A stretch of 64,000 nt of DNA, taken from the NCBI RefSeq assembly GCF_004791165.1, contig NZ_SRUZ01000001.1, forward strand, positions 168,382 through 232,381, read 5' to 3'. Position 1 is the first letter of the stretch. Each line of letters opens with the position of its first letter. The position numbers and the translations under genes were made by a program. Below are positions 26,519 to 36,783 of the stretch, piece after piece. This DNA comes from Mesorhizobium sp. M8A.F.Ca.ET.218.01.1.1 (GTDB lineage Bacteria > Pseudomonadota > Alphaproteobacteria > Rhizobiales > Rhizobiaceae). A model generated the notes under the pieces. It was not told the DNA's origin and did no database searches. It saw only the letters and a list, made by a program, of their open reading frames with translations.

Positions 26519-27502
26519 TCACTGTTCCCTGATGAAATCGGTGTCGAGGATTGTCTTCGCGTCGATCGTCATCTTGAGCTTGCCGGCCTTGCCCCAGATG
26601 TCCTGCGCGAAGTTCACCAGGTCGGACGCCTCGCTCTTCTGCGGCGTGCCGAAGAATTCCAGGTTGCGATCGCGGTCGTAATAGCGCACGCCCTTGGCGC
26701 CGGCGGCGAAATCCTCGGGCTTTTCGAGATAGCCGCCAATGCCCTTGGCCATGATCTCATAGGCCTTTTCCGGATTGGTCTTGATGTATTCGACCGCCTT
26801 GTAATAGCCCTTGACGAGGGCCTTCACGTCTTCGGGATGCTTTTCGATCAGATCGCATTTGAGGGCGATCACATCGACGATCAGGCCGGGGGTGGTCGTG
26901 GAATCGATCAGCACCTTGCCCTTGCCGCCCTTGCGGACTTCGGTGAGGTGAGGCTCCCAGGTCACCGCGGCGGGAACCTGGCCGGCGATGAAGGCGGTCG
27001 CCGCGTCATCGGCGGTCATGTTGGTGATGGTGACGTCGTCCTCGGTCATGCCTTCCTTTTTCAGGAGCACGTTGAACCAGAATTCGGAAACGGAGCCCTC
27101 GTTCAAGGCCACTTGCTGGCCCTTCAGATCCTTGAGCGCCTTGACGTCGGGCTGCGTCACGACGCCATCACCGCCATGGCTGTCGTCCAGCGCCAGGACG
27201 TATTTGAAACAGAGATCGTCGGAGCGGTACTTCATCAGCTCGTCGACGGTGGAGGCGGCGCCATCGAGATCGCCGCCGGCGACCGCCGCCATGTAAAGTG
27301 CTGATTCTTCTATGATCTTCAGGTCGACATCGACGCCGGCCTCCTTGAAGTAACCAAGGTCGCGGGCAAGAAACAGCGGCCCGTAGCCCACCCAGGTCGT
27401 CATGCCAAGACGAATGGCGCCTGCGTTGGCTGGCGCCGCAAGCCCCAGGCCCAGCAGGCCTGCGCCGACCGCGCCCATCAGGCAATTTCGGAATGTCTTC
27501 AT
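26519..27502 (-). CDS. NitT/TauT-type ABC transporter substrate-binding protein
   Basis: Periplasmic binding protein of 327 residues. The Sec signal MKTFRNCLMGAVGAGLLGLG ends near APANA-GAIRLG. The mature part has MTTWVGYGPLFLARDLGYF, VDVDLKII, and VTWEPHLTEVRKGGKGKVL, all typical of SsuA/TauA/ThiY relatives. The ligand is unknown: such proteins bind taurine, sulfonates, nitrate, pyrimidine precursors or amides. The operon is binding protein, permease, ATPase on the minus strand. Closeness to the TMADH-like/GMC cluster suggests it may import that pathway's nitrogenous substrate, but a repeat-filled gap separates them. Confidence 0.92.
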   Translation of the reverse strand: MKTFRNCLMGAVGAGLLGLGLAAPANAGAIRLGMTTWVGYGPLFLARDLGYFKEAGVDVDLKIIEESALYMAAVAGGDLDGAASTVDELMKYRSDDLCFKYVLALDDSHGGDGVVTQPDVKALKDLKGQQVALNEGSVSEFWFNVLLKKEGMTEDDVTITNMTADDAATAFIAGQVPAAVTWEPHLTEVRKGGKGKVLIDSTTTPGLIVDVIALKCDLIEKHPEDVKALVKGYYKAVEYIKTNPEKAYEIMAKGIGGYLEKPEDFAAGAKGVRYYDRDRNLEFFGTPQKSEASDLVNFAQDIWGKAGKLKMTIDAKTILDTDFIREQ

Positions 27503-27906
27503 TGTCGTCGTTCCCCTATGGCTGTTGCCGACATCGGCCTCATGCAAGTGGCGTATGCCGGCTGTGTTTCGGCAGCCGCTCTTGTTTGGGCGTCGCCTCC
27601 CAGCGAGCCTTGCGTGTTTTAAGGTCCGCAAGAGAGCATCCGGACCGGATCGCAAAAAGAAGTCTTTTTCTGCCCATTGCTTCGTCGAAACCGAAGCGCG
27701 GTCGATAGCCAAATCGGCGACCTAGTGCCGGTCTTCATGCATGGATTGCGGGAGCCAGCCGTTTGGTTATTTTCGTACAAATGTTTTTTCGTGACACGCT
27801 GGGCGGGTGGTTTTATGAATCCGGTGATCGATCCGCGCGTCCGGCATGCCTTCTGGTGCGCAATGCCTGATCGCTTCGGGCCGGTTCGAGACCAAAGGTG
27901 ACGCCC
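27503..27906. other. Intergenic region upstream of the NitT/TauT-type importer
   Basis: About 400 bp between two divergent genes, presumably with both promoters. The only clear structure is AAAAAGA-AG-TCTTTTT at 27654-27669, a short AT-rich palindrome. No gene, terminator or known operator seen. Confidence 0.4.
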
Positions 27907-28164
27907 ATGCGGGAATTGCCGAAAGACATTGACGCCGATGTGGTGATCGAAATCAGCAGGTTGCTGGACGACAGCGCTCTTTTCGCGCCTGTCCGGGTTC
28001 ATGAACTCACAGCAAGGGTAAGGCAGAAAGTGAAGACGGGTTTGCCGGACCGTTCAATTGAAGAGCTGATCGTGGAAATGGCCTCCTTGCGTCGGTTGGC
28101 CATGGCCTTCGAGCTGCCTGGATCGGAAAATGTGGTGCAAATTCCAGAGCGACTCCTACGCTGA
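27907..28164 (+). CDS. Small hypothetical protein
   Basis: An 85-residue protein I do not recognise, starting MRELPKDIDADVVIEISRLL. It looks helical and acidic at the start, with a basic middle (HELTARVRQKVKTGLPDRS) and an amphipathic segment IEELIVEMASLRRLAMAFEL. AAAGG lies eight bases before the ATG; a GTG at 27898 would add three residues. It is convergent with the DUF6894 gene with only five bases between stops. No function can be assigned. Confidence 0.6.
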   Translation: MRELPKDIDADVVIEISRLLDDSALFAPVRVHELTARVRQKVKTGLPDRSIEELIVEMASLRRLAMAFELPGSENVVQIPERLLR

Positions 28165-28169
28165 CCGGG

Positions 28170-28406
28170 TCACGCGCTCCACAAGGCGGTCAGGACAAGC
28201 GACGCCTCGAGCACCTGGGCACCGGTCTCATTGCGCACCTTGACGGTGATCTTGACCAGGTCGCGATCCGGCATTTCGTCACGGGCGACATCCTGCAAAA
28301 TGCGAATGGCTTCTGCTCTCGCTTGTTCTCGCGATTCGAACGGCTGGCCATCGTCGTCCGGCACGAGGCCATCGCCGTTATAAAGATCGAAATGATACCG
28401 TTTCAT
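28170..28406 (-). CDS. DUF6894-type small protein
   Basis: A 78-residue protein beginning MKRYHFDLYNGDGLVPDDDG, followed by EQARAEAIRILQDVARDEM and a final strand VKVRNETGAQVLEASLVL. This layout (F/Y-rich strand, D-D-x-G turn, Ala-rich helix, closing strand) is that of the DUF6894 family, abundant in Rhizobiales and of unknown function. Many of these genes are single and stress-linked, but nothing here shows regulation. Confidence 0.75.
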   Translation of the reverse strand: MKRYHFDLYNGDGLVPDDDGQPFESREQARAEAIRILQDVARDEMPDRDLVKITVKVRNETGAQVLEASLVLTALWSA

Positions 28407-28612
28407 TTTCGGGCAGCCTTGGACATCTCTAGCGTGCTAAATACTTGGCGACGCTGGAGGTTCCCTGTCGGCTCCGGCGTTTGCGCCAGAATGGGCGCAG
28501 GCTGTCAAATGATAGTGTCCGCCATCTTCCGAAGGCCTAGGGTCCGAGCGCTATCCTTGCGTCCGAGACAGTTGGCGATCGGCGTTTCAACCCCGATCCC
28601 TTCGAGGCCATC

Positions 28613-29332
28613 ATGTTAGAGTCTCTCTATCTGCAACTCGGCCAGCACGACACAGTGTCGGACGAAGAGAAGGCCTTGTTGGCCGAAACGGTTTGTTTCG
28701 GACGGGAGTTCGAAAAGGGGCAGGATCTGGTCAAGGCGGGGTCGCGGCCAACCTATAGCACCATGCTGCTGGATGGCTTGGCGGCACGCTATAAGGTGCT
28801 CGAGGACGGCGGCCGGCAGTTCACGTCCTTGCAGGTGCCCGGCGACTTTGTCGATCTCCACGCCTTTTTGCTCAAGACCATGGATCACGGCATCGTCGCG
28901 CTGTCGCCTTGCCGGGTGATGTTCGCGGATCACAACAAGCTGAAAGCCATTACCGAACAGGCCCCTCACCTGACCCGGTTGTTGTGGCTGGACACGCTGG
29001 TCGATGGCGCCATTCATCGCGAATGGATCGTGGCGATGGGCCGCCGTTCCAAGACCTCGCACCTGGCCCATCTCATGTGCGAATTGTTCGTGCGCCTGCA
29101 GGCGGTGAAACGCACCAACGGCATGAGCTTCCATCTACCGCTGTCACAGGCCGAAATGGCCGACGTGCTTGGGTTGTCGGTCGTGCACATGAACCGGGTG
29201 ATCGGGGGCTTGAAAAAGATCAAGGTGATCACCTGGACGAACCATGTGGTCACCATTCTGGACTGGGACCAACTTGCCAGGCTTGCCGAGTTCGATCCCA
29301 CCTATCTGAGCATCAACAACGAACCGAGATAA
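28613..29332 (+). CDS. Crp/Fnr-family transcriptional regulator
   Basis: A 239-residue regulator. The N-terminal cyclic-nucleotide-binding-like barrel covers residues 20-140 (GREFEKGQDLVKAGSRPTYS, LQVPGDFVDLHAFLL), and a winged helix-turn-helix with LSQAEMADVLGLSVVHMNRV follows near residue 180. No FNR-type N-terminal cysteines are present, so it does not look like an Fe-S oxygen sensor. This subtype is common in many copies in Mesorhizobium and Bradyrhizobium. The ATG at 28613 follows TCGAGGCC. Target genes are unknown; it is not flanked by an obvious operon. Confidence 0.9.
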   Translation: MLESLYLQLGQHDTVSDEEKALLAETVCFGREFEKGQDLVKAGSRPTYSTMLLDGLAARYKVLEDGGRQFTSLQVPGDFVDLHAFLLKTMDHGIVALSPCRVMFADHNKLKAITEQAPHLTRLLWLDTLVDGAIHREWIVAMGRRSKTSHLAHLMCELFVRLQAVKRTNGMSFHLPLSQAEMADVLGLSVVHMNRVIGGLKKIKVITWTNHVVTILDWDQLARLAEFDPTYLSINNEPR

Positions 29333-29343
29333 ACAGGCTTGGC

Positions 29344-29565
29344 TCAATTTGCGGTGCTGCTGTTCTCGTCAAAAAACTGAATGCCCCGCACAGCAGCCTT
29401 CTTGGTGATCAAGCCTTTCAGATCCGCATCCGATCGCTCTGTGCCGGTCCGCTCCCGCAGCATGGCTATGGCGGCTTGCATCGACGAAAAGGGACGGTCC
29501 TGCAACTCGTCGAGGATGGCGTCCACCGACGCCGCGACGTTTGTCGGTTCGGGATTTATCGACAT
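29344..29565 (-). CDS. Small hypothetical protein
   Basis: A 73-residue protein, MSINPEPTNVAASVDAILDE onward, with a likely helix FSSMQAAIAMLRERTGT and a C-terminal LKGLITKKAAVRGIQFFDEN. It has no signal peptide or membrane segment, and I recognise no family. It is convergent with the Crp/Fnr gene, 11 bp from its stop. An upstream in-frame ATG at 29628 would overlap the neighbouring small gene. Confidence 0.55.
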   Translation of the reverse strand: MSINPEPTNVAASVDAILDELQDRPFSSMQAAIAMLRERTGTERSDADLKGLITKKAAVRGIQFFDENSSTAN

Positions 29566-29608
29566 GGCCTTACGTCCGACTCGCCTGCCTAATCGGCATG
29601 GCAGGTGT

Positions 29609-29860
29609 TTAAAGGCGCTTGATACCACCCAGCTTCAAGCGAAGCCTTTGGCCCTCGGCATAGGCCAGGGCAAAGGATTCGAGGTCGAATTGGCAGGTCG
29701 TTTCCTCACCGCCGCCGATCACACGGACGAACCATTCACCGCAGCCTTCGACGACCTCGATCCGGGTTCCGACTTTGCTTTTGTGCTGGGTATCGTGCAC
29801 GGCTTTCCTCGCAAGCATCAGCCAACGCGGGATTCTCGCACCAGAACGAGGTTCCGTCAT
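29609..29860 (-). CDS. Small hypothetical protein
   Basis: An 83-residue basic protein containing TRIEVVEGCGEWFVRVIGGG and FALAYAEGQRLRLKLGGI. The strand-turn-strand followed by a helix resembles small rhizobial DUF proteins with a WFVRV strand, but no family name can be given. Codon usage looks normal for the window. Tandem with the 73-residue gene, 43 bp apart. Confidence 0.5.
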   Translation of the reverse strand: MTEPRSGARIPRWLMLARKAVHDTQHKSKVGTRIEVVEGCGEWFVRVIGGGEETTCQFDLESFALAYAEGQRLRLKLGGIKRL

Positions 29861-30001
29861 TTAAATTTGATGTCTTTGCGCTGTACGAGTTTTGCCAAAC
29901 CGTGCCGAGCCAATCTGTCGCGCCGGCGGCATAAAACGCGGCTCGCACAGGATTAGGCTCGGGAGCCCTAAACAGAAGATCCAATAGCTTGGCAAAGCCG
30001 A

Positions 30002-30078
30002 TGGTACCGTTGGCTGGGATCGAACCAGCGACCTCCGGATCCACAATCCGGCGCTCTAACCATCTGAGCTACAACGGC
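30002..30078 (-). tRNA. tRNA-His (GTG anticodon)
   Basis: The minus strand folds as a full cloverleaf: acceptor GCCGTTG with CAACGGT, D arm AGCTCAGATGGTTAGAGC, anticodon stem CCGGA/TCCGG around the loop TTGTGGA (anticodon GTG, His), T arm with GGTTCGATC. CCA is encoded. The acceptor ends G1.T72, with discriminator A73 and T at genomic position -1, so the usual G-1/C73 of bacterial tRNA-His is missing. This is the known alphaproteobacterial form. Confidence 0.96.
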
Positions 30079-30228
30079 ACGTCTTAACGTTGGTAGCAGG
30101 ATCGAGGTGGAAGGTTCACTCTCCGCGATCCGCTCTGTCGTTCGGCGATGCGTCCATACGGGCTTATGGATTCTAATTCAAGGCTTTTGCAAAGCAAAGG
30201 CCACTTCCCCACAGCGGTGCAGCTTTCG

Positions 30229-30270
30229 CCGGGCAAAGAAAAAGGCCGGCGGGAGGAGGTGCCGGCCTTT
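30229..30270 (-). terminator. Rho-independent terminator of the small RNA
   Basis: Third hairpin of the RNA: 10-bp stem AAAGGCCGGC/GCCGGCCTTT with loop ACCTCCTCCC, then TTCTTTGCCC on the minus strand. The stem is GC-rich and runs straight into the T tract. Confidence 0.85.
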
Positions 30271-30345
30271 TCCTGTTACGAGCCAGCGGGAGGAGGTGCT
30301 GGCTGGTCACCCCGGAGGTGGAGGGAGGAGGTTCCACCCGCCGGG
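30234..30345 (-). ncRNA. Small RNA with three anti-Shine-Dalgarno hairpin loops (alpha-r14/CcsR-like)
   Basis: On the minus strand three consecutive stem-loops share the identical loop ACCTCCTCCC: stems GGTGGA/TCCACC (30317-30338, extended by CCCGG/CCGGG), AGCCAGC/GCTGGCT (30281-30304) and AAAGGCCGGC/GCCGGCCTTT (30241-30270). The last is followed by a T-rich tract. The loop is complementary to a strong Shine-Dalgarno sequence. Small RNAs with CCUCCUCCC loops are known in Rhizobiales (alpha-r14) and Rhodobacter (CcsR), acting in stress and carbon control. The 5' end is not defined. No strong terminator lies between the phasin stop at 30429 and this RNA, so it may have its own promoter or be processed from the phasin 3' UTR. 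Confidence 0.85.
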
Positions 30346-30428
30346 TATTCGCTCGACCGTCACTATCTCACATCTATTTGTCCGACAAAATGCGACCTTT
30401 TGTTGCATCCGCGGACGATGCGCAATTA

Positions 30429-30887
30429 TTAGGCGGCCTTGATTTCCTTGATCGCCTTCTCGAAAGCGGTCTTGATCGGCTTCGAGACATCCTCGGCCGC
30501 CTTGGAGGCGACAGCCTGGAAGTCCTTGGCCTGCTCGACGGTCAGTTCGACGCGCTTGCGCAGGAAGGCGGTCTGCAACTCGACGACTTCCGACAGCGAC
30601 TTGGCGCCGATCAGGGCTTCGAGATGCGAGAAGCCGGCCTCGGCATTGGCGCGCAGCGCGGCAATGGTCTTGAGCGACAGGTCGCTGGAAACAGTCTTGG
30701 CGGTCTCGTAGGTCGACTCCAGAGCCTTCTGGGTCTCCTCGGCACCGGTCTTGAGCTTGGCGTAGGCCTCTTTCGACTGCTCAACGCCCTTTTCGGCGAA
30801 AGCGCGCATCTGGTCGGTGGCCTTGGAAGCGTCGAAGCTCGGGAATTCAACGCTTTCGATCGTCTCGGCAGTCTTGGTCCTGGACAT
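30429..30887 (-). CDS. Phasin family protein
   Basis: A 152-residue phasin, a protein that coats polyhydroxybutyrate granules. It is almost entirely amphipathic helix, rich in Ala, Glu and Lys. The family core FAEKGVEQSKEAYAKLKTGA, then SLSEVVELQTAFLRKRVELT, is clear, and it ends KAIKEIKAA. No signal peptide or membrane segment. A ribosome-binding GGA lies just before the ATG. The inverted repeat at 30963-31000 sits 76 bp upstream and is a probable repressor site, perhaps for PhaR, which controls phasin genes in other alphaproteobacteria. The small RNA downstream on the same strand adds a possible post-transcriptional link. Confidence 0.93.
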   Translation of the reverse strand: MSRTKTAETIESVEFPSFDASKATDQMRAFAEKGVEQSKEAYAKLKTGAEETQKALESTYETAKTVSSDLSLKTIAALRANAEAGFSHLEALIGAKSLSEVVELQTAFLRKRVELTVEQAKDFQAVASKAAEDVSKPIKTAFEKAIKEIKAA

Positions 30888-30962
30888 TTTCCATCCTTTT
30901 CAGCGGCAGCGGCTTTGACAGAAAGCCGTCTCGTTCATGTATGATGGCAATATAAAGGCAAA

Positions 30963-31000
30963 TTTTGTGCATTGCAATATCCTTGTTGCAGTGCACAAAA
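30963..31000. promoter_or_regulatory. 15-bp inverted repeat upstream of the phasin gene
   Basis: TTTTGTGCATTGCAA (30963-30977) and TTGCAGTGCACAAAA (30986-31000) pair at 14 of 15 positions around an 8-base spacer. Location in the phasin promoter region and the TTGCA-type core suggest a PhaR-like repressor operator. The half-site TGTGCATTGCA recurs at 3451. Confidence 0.6.
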
Positions 31001-31083
31001 AAATGTTTTTGGCCGTTAACCAAACAGCCAGAATTCAGCCTTTGCACGTTCTGGCTTGTGGACCTTCGTGGCTGCGGCTTTTA

Positions 31084-31099
31084 TTAACAAAGCGTTAAC
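31084..31099 (+). promoter_or_regulatory. CtrA box
   Basis: TTAA-CAAAGCG-TTAA, then C, is an exact match to the full CtrA recognition form TTAA-N7-TTAA. It lies 36 bp upstream of the histidine kinase ATG. A further half-site GTTAACC is at about 31015. CtrA is the cell-cycle response regulator of alphaproteobacteria, and kinases of this type act upstream of CtrA. Confidence 0.7.
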
Positions 31100-31134
31100 T
31101 GCAAATCGCCGCTCCGTAAGGGTCCGCCAAGCGC

Positions 31135-35145
<4,011 letters not shown>

Positions 35146-35250
35146 GGTGAGCCTCCGCGGCAGCGGTTCTGCCGCAAGCTTTGCAGTTTCCGCGCGGTGA
35201 TATTGGCTGCCCGCCGAATCCGGGACCGTCGGGAAAATCGTTCGGCCGCC

Positions 35251-35275
35251 GGAACAAAGCCTGCAGGCGCTTGTT
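35251..35275 (+). promoter_or_regulatory. EcfG-type general stress promoter candidate
   Basis: GGAAC (35251-35255), 17 bases, GTT (35273-35275) fits the alphaproteobacterial EcfG sigma consensus (GGAAC-N16/17-(C)GTT). Transcription would begin near 35282, about 33 bp before the DUF4142 gene. The downstream genes are stress-type, which agrees. Confidence 0.6.
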
Positions 35276-35305
35276 AGGCACACAGCACGATGTGTGCCTA
35301 ACAAG
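35270..35305 (+). promoter_or_regulatory. Perfect 15-bp inverted repeat reaching the ribosome-binding site
   Basis: CTTGTTAGGCACACA (35270-35284), loop GCACGA, TGTGTGCCTAACAAG (35291-35305). The second arm runs into the AAGGA ribosome-binding site (35303-35307) of the DUF4142 gene, and the first arm overlaps the GTT element of the EcfG-like promoter. It could be a DNA operator, or an mRNA hairpin that hides the ribosome-binding site on transcripts read through from upstream. Confidence 0.65.
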
Positions 35306-35314
35306 GATCTATTC

Positions 35315-36070
35315 ATGAAAAATCGGCTGTTACTGGCCGCGCTCGGCGCGGCCACGGCAATCACCTTTGCCATGCCTGCCCTGGCCGCGGACAAGGCGCA
35401 GGACTTCATCGACAAGGCGGCGTCCGGCGGGATGTTCGAGGTGGAATCGAGCAAGATCGCCGAAGGGAAGGCGCAGGATCAAAGCGTCAAGGACTTCGCC
35501 CAGAAGATGATCGCTGATCATGGCGCGGCCAATGCTAAACTCGAGACGATCGCCGGCGAGCAGAAGCTGCAGGTGCCGTCGGCAACGGACGCCAAGCACA
35601 AGAGCGATATTGACGCTCTGCAAAGCGCGAAGGATCCGGTCGACAAATCTTACGTGCAGATGCAGCGCGATGCCCATGCCGATGCGGTGAAGCTGTTCGA
35701 CGGCTACGCCAAGGACGGCGACAACGCGCAGTTGAAGACGTTTGCGCAGCAGACCTTGCCGACGCTCAAGATGCATCAGGACATGATCGAGAAGATCGCT
35801 TCCACGATGGATGACAAGTCTTCCGCGACGGGTTCGACGACCCCTGCCGTCACCACGACCGACACGGCAGATCCGTCCGCCCCGGTGCCGGGCGCCAACA
35901 GCTTCACCGAAGATCAGGCCAAGAGCCGCATCCAGGATGCCGGCTTCTCGGATGTGTCCGCGTTGAACAAGGACGAACAGGGCATCTGGCGCGGACAGGC
36001 GACCAAGGACGGCAAGAAGACGGCCGTCGCGCTCGACTACCAGGGCAACGTCGTTGCCGGCACCAACTGA
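35315..36070 (+). CDS. Exported DUF4142 protein
   Basis: A 251-residue periplasmic protein. The Sec signal MKNRLLLAALGAATAITFAM ends at PALAA. DUF4142 (ferritin-like helical bundle, residues about 25-160) follows, with DFIDKAASGGMFEVESSKIA and FAQKMIADHGAANAKLE. A Thr/Ser-rich linker joins a C-terminal small domain (FTEDQAKSRIQDAGFSDVSA, GIWRGQATKDGKKTAVALDY) resembling PepSY-like or short YD-type modules. DUF4142 genes are frequently in the general stress response of Rhizobiales. ATG 35315 is chosen because AAGGA lies eight bases upstream and the signal peptide starts there. Followed at 24 bp by the stress protein gene. Confidence 0.9.
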   Translation: MKNRLLLAALGAATAITFAMPALAADKAQDFIDKAASGGMFEVESSKIAEGKAQDQSVKDFAQKMIADHGAANAKLETIAGEQKLQVPSATDAKHKSDIDALQSAKDPVDKSYVQMQRDAHADAVKLFDGYAKDGDNAQLKTFAQQTLPTLKMHQDMIEKIASTMDDKSSATGSTTPAVTTTDTADPSAPVPGANSFTEDQAKSRIQDAGFSDVSALNKDEQGIWRGQATKDGKKTAVALDYQGNVVAGTN

Positions 36071-36094
36071 ACAGCAAATCTGGAGATCTTGACC

Positions 36095-36703
36095 ATGAAA
36101 ACCGTGACCGGACTTTTCGACAATTATGATGACGCTTCCGATGCTGTCGGCGAGCTGGAGGCAAGCGGAGTGCCGCACGCCGATATCAGCATCGTCGCCA
36201 ACAATTCGACCGAATGGTACGACGGGGATGACGACCGCTCCAATGCCGCCGAGGATGCCGCCAGCGGCGCGGGTGTGGGTGCCGTCATCGGCGGTGCGGG
36301 TGGCTTGCTGGCCGGGCTCGGCATCGTGGCCATTCCCGGCGTCGGCCCGGTGGTGGCCGCCGGCTGGCTGGCCGCCACTGCTGTCGGCGCCGTTGGAGGC
36401 GCTGTCGTCGGCGGAGCTGCCGGCGGAATCGTCGGGGCACTGACGGAGTCCGGAGTCCCAGAAAGGGATGCCCATGTTTATGCGGAAGGTGTGCGCCGTG
36501 GCGGCACGCTGGTGACAGCCAAGGTCGATGATCAGTTGGCTGGCCAAGCCGAGCGGATTCTCGGACAAGCCAATTCGGTCAATCTGGAAGACCGCCGCAG
36601 CGCATACGAGGCCGACGGCTGGACGGGTTTCGACAGCAACGCCAAGGCCTTCACACCCGATGAGATCGAAAGCGATCGCGGGCGCTACGCCAATCGCCCT
36701 TGA
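36095..36703 (+). CDS. General stress protein with glycine-zipper core (YflT/17M-like)
   Basis: A 202-residue protein. The N-terminal VTGLFDNYDDASDAVGELEA matches the heat-induced stress protein YflT domain. A long Gly/Ala/Val segment (residues 60-120: GAVIGGAGGLLAGLGIVAIP, then GAVGGAVVGGAAGGIVG) is a glycine zipper able to insert into or span a membrane. The C-terminal VPERDAHVYAEGVRRGGTLV closes an alpha-beta fold. Function is not established; such genes are induced by heat, osmotic or oxidative stress. Start ATG 36095 with GGAG nine bases upstream. Sits between the DUF4142 and catalase genes and is likely in the same stress regulon. Confidence 0.85.
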   Translation: MKTVTGLFDNYDDASDAVGELEASGVPHADISIVANNSTEWYDGDDDRSNAAEDAASGAGVGAVIGGAGGLLAGLGIVAIPGVGPVVAAGWLAATAVGAVGGAVVGGAAGGIVGALTESGVPERDAHVYAEGVRRGGTLVTAKVDDQLAGQAERILGQANSVNLEDRRSAYEADGWTGFDSNAKAFTPDEIESDRGRYANRP

Positions 36704-36711
36704 TCCCCTCG

Positions 36712-36732
36712 CCCGCCGCCAAAGGCGGCGGG
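36712..36732 (+). promoter_or_regulatory. GC-rich hairpin between the stress protein and catalase genes
   Basis: CCCGCCGCC-AAA-GGCGGCGGG is a 9-bp stem with a 3-base loop. It is not followed by a T tract, so it is probably a pause, processing or stability structure within the transcript and not a terminator. Confidence 0.45.
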
Positions 36733-36783
36733 GGAAAGTCTGCCGCGCGCAAGCCCGCATCGAAGCTCGAAGGAACACGCTAA

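Noticed and set aside
36712..36732. Hairpin after the glycine-zipper stress gene as a terminator
   Set aside because: The stem is strong, but no T tract follows on either strand; listed only as a structure.
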